A stretch of DNA of 32,405 nt from JBEICQ01 sp046297395 (GTDB taxonomy: Bacteria; Bacteroidota; Bacteroidia; UBA4408), in NCBI GenBank assembly GCA_046297395.1, contig JBKCNM010000060.1:1-32405 (forward strand), given 5' to 3'. Position numbers and translations under genes: made by a program. A model generated the notes under the pieces. It searched no databases, was not told the origin of the DNA, and saw nothing but the letters and a program-made list of their open reading frames with translations. How positions within the stretch are numbered: position 1 is the stretch's first letter; every line of letters starts with the position of its first letter. This document shows positions 23,541 to 31,403 of this stretch, piece after piece.

Positions 23541-24226
23541 CACCAGTCTTTTTCAGGTTTATAATTTCCTCCTTTCGCTTTTTTGCGTTTCATCTTCTCG
23601 TTGATGTCTTTTTCCTGCTTGGCAACGGCACTGAGCAATTGTTCAGCCTGTTCCTTACTCATTTTTCCTTCTTGCTGTTTCTGTTGCTTGTCTTTTTGTT
23701 CAGATTTGTTGTTCTGAGATGATTCCTGTTTGTCTTTGTCCTTGTTGTCTTTGTTCTTGTCTTTTTTGTTTTTGTCTTGCTTTTGTTGCTGTTGTTGCTG
23801 CAACAGTTTGCTCATGGCATAAGACAGATTGTATCGGGTATTTCGATCCTCCGGCTTCAACCTGAGGGATTGTTTGTAAGCATCAATGCTCTCCTCGTAT
23901 TTTTTTTCAGCCAGATAGGTATTCCCCAGGTTGTGGTAAATATCTGAGAGGAATGATTTGTCTTTTTCATTGTTCTGAAGCCCTTTCAACAGGTTACCTG
24001 CTTCATTGTATTTCTTTTGCTTGTAGAGTGCATCCGCAAGGTTATAGCTCCCTACAGATGGCTTCGGATCCTTTTCCATTGCCTTTCTGTATTGCTTCTC
24101 TGCCTCCTTGTAATTCTTTTTTTCAAAGGCTTGGTTGCCATCTCTGATTAATCCGCCAAATGATTGTGCATCAGCAGAAGGTATTCCCATGAATATGGCA
24201 AGTGTGATGTACAGGAAGCGTTTCAT
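23540..24226 (-). CDS. batC: BatC-like TPR protein with Gln/Lys/Asp-rich tail
   Basis: A 228-residue protein from the ATG at 24226, which overlaps the batB stop as ATGA; the 13-residue longer frame has no support. A signal peptide (MKRFLYITLAIFMG, cleavage near ADAQ) is followed by TPR repeats at about 23-135, with typical YNLADALYKQKKY and YHNLGNTYLAEKKYEESIDAYKQSL units. Residues 142-200 are extremely polar: a run of six glutamines, then Lys/Asp/Asn/Gln-rich sequence. The C-terminus is basic and Lys-rich. The tail is probably disordered or coiled. TPR partners of the VWA proteins BatA/BatB are expected in the periplasm. The DNA for the tail is repetitive and could slip. Confidence 0.87.
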   Translation of the reverse strand: MKRFLYITLAIFMGIPSADAQSFGGLIRDGNQAFEKKNYKEAEKQYRKAMEKDPKPSVGSYNLADALYKQKKYNEAGNLLKGLQNNEKDKSFLSDIYHNLGNTYLAEKKYEESIDAYKQSLRLKPEDRNTRYNLSYAMSKLLQQQQQQKQDKNKKDKNKDNKDKDKQESSQNNKSEQKDKQQKQQEGKMSKEQAEQLLSAVAKQEKDINEKMKRKKAKGGNYKPEKDW

Positions 24227-25266
24227 CGGTTTTTCTTTTGGTGGAACAGATCGAGCTTGTTCCAAATGATATTTTTTTTGTTTGAGAGTAAAATTTCTGC
24301 CAGCAGGAGCAAAAATGCAGGTATCAACATGTAGATGAATCGCGATTCATAATCGCTGTAAATTTTTCCGCCATATACCGTTTTGTCTAATTTTTGTATC
24401 TGTTCATTGATTCTTTCAAGGGCAGTAAAACTATTGTCGTCTCTCACATATAATCCCTTTCCGCCGGCAGCAATCTGCTGTAAAGTGGCTTCATCGAGTC
24501 GAGTGATGACCGTGTTTCCTTCCGCATCTTTTTTGTAACCGCTGTGACTTCCTCCTGCATATTCCGGAATGGGTACACCTTCAAGAGAACCCATGCCAAT
24601 GCAATGCACCTGTATGTTCATTTCAGCTGCTTTTGCTGCCGCAGCAATTGCATCATCTTCAAAATTTTCACCATCTGTCATCAGGATGATGGATTTTTTG
24701 GTTTTACTTTTCTTGTCAAAAGAATCAATGCATTTTTCGAGGGCTGCCCCCACTGCTGTACCCTGAGTGGGAACCATGTTGCAATTTACTTGCTCCAAAA
24801 AGAGTTTTGCGGTTTGGTAGTCGGATGTAATAGGAAGTTGTACATAGGCATCACCGGCAAACACAACAAGTCCCACCCGGTCATTCTCCAATTTTTCAAT
24901 AAACCTGGCAATGGATTGTGTGGCATGCTCTAACCTGGATGGGCGTAGATCCTCTGCACGCATGCTATTGGAAACATCCAGTGCAATCAGTATATCCACC
25001 CCGCTGGATTTTACCTCTTCCAGTTTTGATCCGATCTGCGGGTTGGCCAGAGAAAATATCAGAAAGAAAATTCCTGATGCGAATAGGAGGAGAATCAAAT
25101 TTTGTTTCTGTGATGAGCGCTCCGGCACAACCACCTTCCACATGTCTTGTGTGGAAAACATTTCCAGTTTATTTCTCTGCCATCGACTGTAAAGCCAGCC
25201 ACAAACTGCGATTACCAGAACAATCGGAAGCAGATATAACATGTATGTATTTTCAAATCTGAACAT
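24223..25266 (-). CDS. batB: BatB-like von Willebrand factor A membrane protein
   Basis: A 347-residue VWA protein. Two N-terminal transmembrane helices (about 8-26 and 56-74) precede the VWA domain (about 90-290). The metal-ion-dependent adhesion site is intact: DVSNS (Asp97, Ser99, Ser101), a downstream QGTAVG threonine and IILMTDGEN. A third transmembrane helix near the C-terminus (about 309-328) closes the fold. This membrane-loop-membrane layout is typical of Bat proteins. It follows batA with a TGATG overlap and precedes batC with ATGA. The partner recognised through the metal site is unknown. Confidence 0.92.
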   Translation of the reverse strand: MFRFENTYMLYLLPIVLVIAVCGWLYSRWQRNKLEMFSTQDMWKVVVPERSSQKQNLILLLFASGIFFLIFSLANPQIGSKLEEVKSSGVDILIALDVSNSMRAEDLRPSRLEHATQSIARFIEKLENDRVGLVVFAGDAYVQLPITSDYQTAKLFLEQVNCNMVPTQGTAVGAALEKCIDSFDKKSKTKKSIILMTDGENFEDDAIAAAAKAAEMNIQVHCIGMGSLEGVPIPEYAGGSHSGYKKDAEGNTVITRLDEATLQQIAAGGKGLYVRDDNSFTALERINEQIQKLDKTVYGGKIYSDYESRFIYMLIPAFLLLLAEILLSNKKNIIWNKLDLFHQKKNR

Positions 25267-26279
25267 CAGGTAAGCGAACGCAAATAGGTTTTGGAAACGG
25301 TGAACTCAATCATCAACAAAATCAGTGCAAGCAATGCAAAAGGGAAAAACCATTCTGATTTTTTTGAGAAATGTCTTTCATATACAATGCTTTTTTCCAT
25401 CTTATCGATTTCCTCATAAATTTTTTTCAATGATTGCCGGTTGGTGGCCCTGAAATATTTACCACCGGTCATCCCGGAAATATTTTTGAGTGTGGCTTCA
25501 TCAATATCGCACTGCACATAGTCGTACACATATTCTCCATTGGGATAAATGGCTACCGGTGAGTAAGCCATTCCCCTGGTGCCAACACCGATGGTGTAGA
25601 TGCGAATTCCCCAAGGTTTTGCCGCTTCTGCTGCAAGGCTTGGTGATATATTTCCGGCGTTGTTCACACCGTCGGTAAGCAGGATGATTACTTTGCTTTT
25701 TGCTTTGCTGGATTTTATTCGGCTCACTGCATTTGCCAAACCGAGACCAATCGCAGTGCCATCTGCAAGCATGCCTGTTTTTACTTCCGAAAAAATATTT
25801 TTCAGTACTGCATGATCAGAGGTGAGTGGACACTGGGTAAAACTTTCACCGCTAAAAATCACAAGTCCGATTCTGTCATCGGGTCTGGCATCAATAAATT
25901 CTTTTGCTACCTCTTTGGAAGCATCCAAACGATTTGGCTTTAGGTCTTGTGCAAGCATGGAAGCCGAGATATCCATCGATAACATGATGTCAATGCCTTC
26001 TGTCTGGATGTCTTGCCAGGATTTTTTAGACTGGGGCCTCGCCATGGCAATAATCATCAAGCTAAGCGCTGCTGCTCTCAGGATTACAGGCAAATCTCGC
26101 AACTTGGTTTTTAGCGTAGCAGGCAGTTCAACGGGCTTTGCATGACTTGTGTGAAGCATGGTGGCGCTGCGGTGACCACGGAGGTAGAAGAAATAGGCCA
26201 ACATGATTGCAGGCACCAACAACAACAGCCAGAGCAGTTGAGGATAGGCAAAGTAAATATCATCCGGCAACCACTTCAT
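25266..26279 (-). CDS. batA: BatA-like von Willebrand factor A membrane protein
   Basis: A 337-residue VWA protein paralogous to batB. N-terminal transmembrane helices (about 14-32 and 64-80, the latter ending AMARPQS) precede the VWA domain. Metal-site residues are in MDISASM (Asp103, Ser105, Ser107), in DGTAIGLGLANAV and in IILLTDGVNN. A C-terminal membrane helix lies near residues 308-327. The start overlaps the upstream unnamed gene by 20 bp, and no better internal ATG is seen. In the operon it sits just before batB, the order found in other Bacteroidota. It probably forms an inner-membrane complex with BatB and the TPR proteins. Confidence 0.92.
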   Translation of the reverse strand: MKWLPDDIYFAYPQLLWLLLLVPAIMLAYFFYLRGHRSATMLHTSHAKPVELPATLKTKLRDLPVILRAAALSLMIIAMARPQSKKSWQDIQTEGIDIMLSMDISASMLAQDLKPNRLDASKEVAKEFIDARPDDRIGLVIFSGESFTQCPLTSDHAVLKNIFSEVKTGMLADGTAIGLGLANAVSRIKSSKAKSKVIILLTDGVNNAGNISPSLAAEAAKPWGIRIYTIGVGTRGMAYSPVAIYPNGEYVYDYVQCDIDEATLKNISGMTGGKYFRATNRQSLKKIYEEIDKMEKSIVYERHFSKKSEWFFPFALLALILLMIEFTVSKTYLRSLT

Positions 26280-27201
26280 TTTTCTCTTGTTTTTTTATGG
26301 CTACATAATATTCGATAAATCCTACTGCATTTTGCATGCTTAGGTCATTTTCCCCACCAATAGGAACTTGCTTGGCAAACTTTACCATGTCGCTCAGGAG
26401 CAATACTTGTCTTAATAATCCAAGGGGAATCTGGTCTTTTTCAAGTCGTGCAAACAAAACAAGTGTTTCGTCTGAGGTGTGCTCCAACACATGCAACTGA
26501 AAGGCCCGAGAAATAAATATCTTCAATACTTCTGAAATGCGGGTGTGGTATTCTTTATGAAATCCTTGCTGCCACAGATTTTCTGCTTTTAGTTTTTCCA
26601 ATGCTTCAATGGCTTCCAGGTAAGGATCTGTTGGCACTTCCTGCTTTTGTATTACCGCTACAGCAGGTTTTTTCTTCTTGAAATACCTGTAAAGCAGATA
26701 AGCCGCCAGCAATGGCAGCAAATAAAGCAGGTATCGAAGATAATCCCACCATGGGATGGGTGCATTTCTAACGCCTCTGATGTCTTTAAACGCACGGGTG
26801 GTATCAACAGCCACCGACTGCACACCAAGCAGCAGTGCTTCGGTACTTGCTTTTTTATTTTGCCCGTAGGAGAAAACAAATGGCGGGATAGCTGCATAAC
26901 CGGTATCAAAGCTGGTGATGATGAGTATTTTTCTGAGTTTGATACGGCTACTGTCCTTTGCATTTAATGTGTCGGTCTTGCCTTCCGAAATAATTTCTAT
27001 GCCCTTCCTGATGGTGTCTTTTAAAGTAGGAAATTGAACCTGCAAGCCTACAGGAATGTCAGCTTCAAGACGAAGTTTTGTCTGCTCCCCAATCAACAGA
27101 TTGCTCTTTTCAAGCGTGGCGTTCACCCGAACATCTTGTGCAGAAGCCTGCATGATTGCAACAAGCAAAATACAACAGATATGCACCTGATAACTTTTCA
27201 T
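26260..27201 (-). CDS. Bat-operon membrane protein with BatD-like N-terminus (DUF4381-like)
   Basis: A 313-residue protein. It has a signal peptide (cleavage near ASAQ), then a short beta-rich domain opening VRVNATLEKSNLLIGEQTKLRLEA, similar in style to the first BatD domain. A transmembrane helix lies at about 152-174, followed by a basic KKKK stop. The remaining 140 residues are a helical cytoplasmic region with EAIEALEKLK and a C-terminal MQNAVGFIEYYV. That tail resembles the DUF4381 proteins found in moxR/VWA operons. I infer it links the cytoplasmic MoxR ATPase with the periplasmic VWA parts, but no activity is known. It starts one base after the DUF58 stop and overlaps batA. Confidence 0.78.
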   Translation of the reverse strand: MKSYQVHICCILLVAIMQASAQDVRVNATLEKSNLLIGEQTKLRLEADIPVGLQVQFPTLKDTIRKGIEIISEGKTDTLNAKDSSRIKLRKILIITSFDTGYAAIPPFVFSYGQNKKASTEALLLGVQSVAVDTTRAFKDIRGVRNAPIPWWDYLRYLLYLLPLLAAYLLYRYFKKKKPAVAVIQKQEVPTDPYLEAIEALEKLKAENLWQQGFHKEYHTRISEVLKIFISRAFQLHVLEHTSDETLVLFARLEKDQIPLGLLRQVLLLSDMVKFAKQVPIGGENDLSMQNAVGFIEYYVAIKKQEKNEVVAG

Positions 27202-27202
27202 C

Positions 27203-28078
27203 TTATACCCTTGCTCCTCTTTTGCGAAATAGGTTTACCAATGGAATGACATAAGAATCACCGGTGTTGACCTTACAAACATCTGAGCCGGTGCTTCTGA
27301 ACAATTTTTTCAGGGCCTCTTCGCTACTTTGCACCTTCCGATAAAAGGCTTCCCGCACTTTTTTGTCAGAACTGTCAATCCAGCATTGTGTACCCTGCTC
27401 GGGTTCAAAAATCTGAATTAAGCCCGCATCAGGCAATACGAATTCACCTGCATCATTCACTCTGATGGGAATCAGGTCGTGCCTTCTGGCAACCACTTTA
27501 AAAGCATCATCGAAGTTTGCGGAAAGAAAATCAGAAACCAGAAAAACCGTGCTTCGTTTTTTCACCAGGTTATTCAGAAACTGCAAAGCACCTGCAATAT
27601 GTGTCCCTTTGGATAAGGGTGTATAACCGATTAGTTCCCTGATGATGTGGAGCACATGTTTGCGTCCTTTTTTGGGAGGGATGTATTTTTCTACTACATC
27701 GGAAAAAAGGATTACACCGATTTTGTCATTGTTCTGAATGGTTGAAAAGGCAAGGGTTGCGCATATTTCAGTGATGAGTTCTCGTTTTCTTTTAGCGATG
27801 GTTCCAAAACTCCCGGAAGCAGATACATCTACCAACAACATCACCGTCATTTCCCTCTCTTCTTCGAATATTTTCACGAAGGGATGACCAAACCTCGCCG
27901 TTACATTCCAGTCTATAGAGCGTATGTCGTCTCCGGGCTGGTATTCCCTAACCTCCGAAAATGCCATCCCCTTGCCTTTGAAGGCAGAGTGGTATTCGCC
28001 GGAGAATAGTTGGTTGGACAGTCCTTTGGATTTGATTTCAATCCTCCGAATTTGTTTGATCAGTTCCGCAGATGTCAT
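27203..28078 (-). CDS. DUF58 domain protein (MoxR-associated)
   Basis: A 291-residue DUF58 protein. The family signature lies at about 43-69: VREYQPGDDIRSIDW, then ARFGHPFVKIFEEERE. A VWA-like fold follows, with a DVSASGS motif (Asp84, Ser86, Ser88) that retains a metal-site pattern. No membrane segment or signal peptide is present, so it should be cytoplasmic and close to MoxR. It overlaps the moxR stop by one base (TGATG). DUF58 genes are nearly always next to moxR; the partnership is established by context, the molecular role is not. Confidence 0.93.
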   Translation of the reverse strand: MTSAELIKQIRRIEIKSKGLSNQLFSGEYHSAFKGKGMAFSEVREYQPGDDIRSIDWNVTARFGHPFVKIFEEEREMTVMLLVDVSASGSFGTIAKRKRELITEICATLAFSTIQNNDKIGVILFSDVVEKYIPPKKGRKHVLHIIRELIGYTPLSKGTHIAGALQFLNNLVKKRSTVFLVSDFLSANFDDAFKVVARRHDLIPIRVNDAGEFVLPDAGLIQIFEPEQGTQCWIDSSDKKVREAFYRKVQSSEEALKKLFRSTGSDVCKVNTGDSYVIPLVNLFRKRGARV

Positions 28079-29076
28079 CAGGGTACTTCAACGGTATTGA
28101 GAATTTCGGTAATGATTTCTTCCGATTTGATATTTTCAGCTTCTGCCTCGTAGGTGAGTCCGATACGATGGCGCAGCACATCATGACAAACGGCCCTCAC
28201 ATCTTCCGGAATCACATAACCGCGTCGTTTGATAAATGCATAAGCCTTAGAAGCGACTGCAAGGTTGATACTTGCTCTTGGAGATCCGCCAAAGGCAATC
28301 ATTTGTGAAAACTTATCAAGTTTTGCCTGTTTGGGTTGCCTTGTTGCAAATACTATATCCACGATATATTGCTCTATCTTTTCGTCCATGTAAACTTCTT
28401 TTACCAGTTTACGGGCTTTGACAATATCCTCGGGATGCAGCACAGGCTGAATTGGATTTCGGTGACTGGCAAGATTTTGCCGAATAATTTTTTTCTCTTC
28501 CTCCTTTCCCGGATAGCCCACCACAACTTTCAGCATAAACCTGTCCACTTGTGCTTCGGGCAAAGGATAGGTGCCTTCCTGTTCGATGGGGTTTTGGGTG
28601 GCCAGCACCAAAAATGGCTCAGGAAGTTTGTAGGTCTCATCTCCTATGGTTACCTGTCTTTCCTGCATGGCTTCTAACAGCGCACTTTGCACCTTGGCCG
28701 GTGCACGGTTGATTTCGTCGGCAAGTACAAAGTTTGAAAAGATGGGACCTCGTCTTACGGTAAATTCTTCTTTCTTCTGGCTGTATATAAGCGTACCTAC
28801 AAGGTCTGCAGGCAAAAGGTCAGGGGTAAACTGAATGCGGCTGAACTTGGCATGTATGGCAGACGCAAGAGAATTGATTGCTAGCGTCTTTGCCAATCCG
28901 GGCAAGCCCTCCAGAAGAATATGACCGTCGGATAACAGGGCAATCAAAAGCCTTTCTGTCATGTGTTTTTGCCCGACAATGTTTTTTTCTAATTCAATGT
29001 TCAACAAATCAACGAAAGCACTTTCCCGCTGGATCTTATCATTTAATTCCCTGATGTCTGTGAGTGTATTTTCCAT
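28078..29076 (-). CDS. moxR: MoxR-family AAA+ ATPase
   Basis: A 332-residue AAA+ ATPase from the ATG at 29076. A frame extension to 29109 would reach into the promoter at 29096-29103, so it is rejected. Walker A is GLPGLAKT (57-64), Walker B is FVLADEINRAP (about 116-126), and sensor 1 is in FLVLATQNPIEQEGTYPLPEAQ. MoxR proteins act as chaperone-like ATPases that mature or activate protein complexes with VWA partners. It is the first gene of the eight-gene bat operon. The divergent DUF5916 gene starts 117 bp away. Cytoplasmic. Confidence 0.95.
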   Translation of the reverse strand: MENTLTDIRELNDKIQRESAFVDLLNIELEKNIVGQKHMTERLLIALLSDGHILLEGLPGLAKTLAINSLASAIHAKFSRIQFTPDLLPADLVGTLIYSQKKEEFTVRRGPIFSNFVLADEINRAPAKVQSALLEAMQERQVTIGDETYKLPEPFLVLATQNPIEQEGTYPLPEAQVDRFMLKVVVGYPGKEEEKKIIRQNLASHRNPIQPVLHPEDIVKARKLVKEVYMDEKIEQYIVDIVFATRQPKQAKLDKFSQMIAFGGSPRASINLAVASKAYAFIKRRGYVIPEDVRAVCHDVLRHRIGLTYEAEAENIKSEEIITEILNTVEVP

Positions 29077-29095
29077 CCTGTTTTTTAAGTGTATG

Positions 29096-29103
29096 CAAAA
29101 GTA
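29096..29103 (-). promoter_or_regulatory. Candidate -7 element (TACTTTTG) for the moxR-bat operon
   Basis: On the minus strand TACTTTTG matches TAnnTTTG and ends 19 bases before the moxR ATG. No TTTG lies at -33. As no other gap of more than one base exists in the operon, this is the likely promoter for all eight genes. Confidence 0.5.
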
Positions 29104-29169
29104 TTCCACTCAAAAATTAGGGCTTTTAAAAGGATGTTAAGGTATGTTAACCAAATAAGGTGAAATGCC

Positions 29170-29177
29170 TATATTTG
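29170..29177 (+). promoter_or_regulatory. Candidate -7 element (TATATTTG) for the DUF5916 gene
   Basis: TATATTTG matches TAnnTTTG and ends 16 bases before the GTG at 29194. It is divergent from the moxR element 67 bp away. No clear -33 TTTG was seen. Confidence 0.5.
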
Positions 29178-29193
29178 CAGGCATTTCGAGCCT

Positions 29194-31401
29194 GTGACCC
29201 GTCCGCTTTTCATCCTCATTATCATACTACATAGTTTCCGGGTATTCGGGGATGCCAAATTACCACTTTCAAGAAGCATTGAAATTCGGAAAGCTCCTGA
29301 TGAATTTACCATCGATGGCAGAGCAGATGAACCTGCGTGGCAGCTGGCTGATACAGCCGGTGATTTTGTGAATAGTTTCCCCGATGATACTTCCTTCTCC
29401 CGCGCCCGCACTGTGGTGAAGATGCTGCACGGACATGATCAGTTGTACTTGTTTGCCGTTTGTTATGAGGCAGTAAAAGGTAATCCCATTGTTCAATCCC
29501 TCAAAAGAGATTTTTCCTATCCTGTGAGTGATGCATTTTCCCTGATTCTCGATCCCTTTGATGACAAGGTCAATGGCTTTAGTTTTGGCGTCAATCCTTA
29601 TGGCGTGCAAAGGGAAGGTTTGATAGCAAGCGGCGGAATCATGGGTGTTTCAACCGATTGGGACAATGCATGGTATGCCGAAACAGTTCGCACGCCCGAG
29701 TTTTGGACGGTTGAGATGCGCATCCCATACAAAACGCTCAGGTTCAAGGATGGCAATACACTGTGGGGAGTGAACTTCACGCGTAATGATTTAAAAACCA
29801 ATGAAAGCAGCAGTTGGGGCCCGGTGCCCAGGATTTACAACATAGCCACGCTCGCTTTTACGCAGAAAATGGTTTGGGATGAAGCACCGCAAAAGCATGG
29901 CAGGAATATCTCTCTCATTCCGTTTACCACGGTGGAAGCCGACCGAAATATAGAAGCCAATGGAAGCTTCAACCACAAAGTGAGGGTGGGTGGGGATGCC
30001 AAAGTGCTGCTCAATGCCTCCCTGAATCTCGATGTAACGGTAGGTCCGGATTTTTCTCAGGTGGAGGTAGACAGACAGCAAACAAACCTCACACGATTCA
30101 ATCTTTTTTTTCCTGAAAGAAGGAATTTCTTTATCGAGAATTCAGATCTGTTTGCCTCCTTTGGATTCCGGCAGATCAGGCCATTTTTCTCCAGAAGAAT
30201 TGGATTAAGAGATGGAGCGCTCATTCCCATTATCGGAGGTTTCAGATTAAGCGGAAAACCCAGCAAAGACTGGAGAGTGGGACTAATGAGCATGCAAACC
30301 GAAGGCAAAGCATCTTTGGGTGTGAACTCAGAAAACTTTACCGTTGCAGCTGTTCAACGAATGGTGTTTGCGCGGTCTTATGTTTCGGCAATTGTTGTAA
30401 ATCGGATATCCTATGATGAGGGAAGTTTCCGCAATGATGCATACAATACAGTGGTTGGGATGGATTATAATCTCTCTTCACGCGACAACCTTTGGAATGG
30501 GAAGGCATTTTATCACCAGAATATCACACCGCAAAGACCTGCCGATGCCTATGCCCATGCCACATGGCTCAACTACTCCAGTCGTACATGGAAGTTTGAC
30601 TGGAACCATGAGTATGTAGGAAAAAATTACCAGCCCGGTGTAGGATTTGTGCCCCGCAACAAAGTGTTTGATCCGCTTGCCAAAAAACTTTATCAGGTAG
30701 CTTATTGGAGGCTTGAGCCTTCTCTGGGTTACTTGTTTTTTCCAAAATCTTCCATCGTCAACAGCCATGGTCCAAGTGTGTATGCCGACATTTACTTTAA
30801 CAGCAACTTCCTGCTTACCGATCGTTTGGTGCAGGCCGAATATGATGTTAATTTTTTAAACACCGCTGTGCTTAAATACAAAGTGATTAGTAACCTTACC
30901 CGGCTGTTTTATGCTTTTGATCTCACCGGAAAGGGCGATGTGCTGCAAGCCGGAAACTATGCCTATTACAACAGCAACATTAGTTTTACCACAAGCAAAA
31001 GAAGATTGCTTACTGGTACTTTTTCTTTTGATGCAGGAACCTTTTTCAATGGAAGCAAAGTGAGTTTCTCAGCAGATGTTTCGGGTCGGATACAACCTTT
31101 TGCCATCTTGTCTATTGCAGGTTCCTATGACCGTGTGCAACTTCCCAAATTAGCAAGCACAAGGGACATTTTTCTTCTGGGTCCGCGCTTTGAATTTACT
31201 TTCAGCCGAAGCGTATTTTTTACATCTTTTTTTCAGTATAACACCCAGATCAATAACTTTAACATCAATGCGCGCCTCCAGTACCGATTTAAGCCCATGA
31301 GCGACCTGTTTGTGGTGTATACAGAAAACTATCTTACACCCGTTTTCAATACCCGTAACCGGGCAGTAGTGCTTAAATTTGTTTATTGGATCAATACCTG
31401 A
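29194..31401 (+). CDS. DUF5916 protein with CBM9-like N-terminal domain, outer-membrane barrel type
   Basis: A 735-residue protein starting at GTG, with a signal peptide (TRPLFILIIILHSF, cleavage near VFGDA). Residues of about 30-230 form a carbohydrate-binding family 9-like beta-sandwich: the FTIDGRADEPAWQLAD opening, then YLFAVCYEA and WTVEMRIPYKTLRF. The rest, about 240-735, contains the DUF5916 region with FFPERRNFFIENSDLF and many alternating hydrophobic strands with aromatic belts. It ends in a terminal strand AVVLKFVYWI, as in outer-membrane beta-barrels. Such proteins are widespread in Bacteroidota, but their function is unknown. The glycan link is inferred from the domain only. It is followed after 2 bp by a methyltransferase gene. 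Confidence 0.88.
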   Translation: MTRPLFILIIILHSFRVFGDAKLPLSRSIEIRKAPDEFTIDGRADEPAWQLADTAGDFVNSFPDDTSFSRARTVVKMLHGHDQLYLFAVCYEAVKGNPIVQSLKRDFSYPVSDAFSLILDPFDDKVNGFSFGVNPYGVQREGLIASGGIMGVSTDWDNAWYAETVRTPEFWTVEMRIPYKTLRFKDGNTLWGVNFTRNDLKTNESSSWGPVPRIYNIATLAFTQKMVWDEAPQKHGRNISLIPFTTVEADRNIEANGSFNHKVRVGGDAKVLLNASLNLDVTVGPDFSQVEVDRQQTNLTRFNLFFPERRNFFIENSDLFASFGFRQIRPFFSRRIGLRDGALIPIIGGFRLSGKPSKDWRVGLMSMQTEGKASLGVNSENFTVAAVQRMVFARSYVSAIVVNRISYDEGSFRNDAYNTVVGMDYNLSSRDNLWNGKAFYHQNITPQRPADAYAHATWLNYSSRTWKFDWNHEYVGKNYQPGVGFVPRNKVFDPLAKKLYQVAYWRLEPSLGYLFFPKSSIVNSHGPSVYADIYFNSNFLLTDRLVQAEYDVNFLNTAVLKYKVISNLTRLFYAFDLTGKGDVLQAGNYAYYNSNISFTTSKRRLLTGTFSFDAGTFFNGSKVSFSADVSGRIQPFAILSIAGSYDRVQLPKLASTRDIFLLGPRFEFTFSRSVFFTSFFQYNTQINNFNINARLQYRFKPMSDLFVVYTENYLTPVFNTRNRAVVLKFVYWINT

Positions 31402-31403
31402 TC

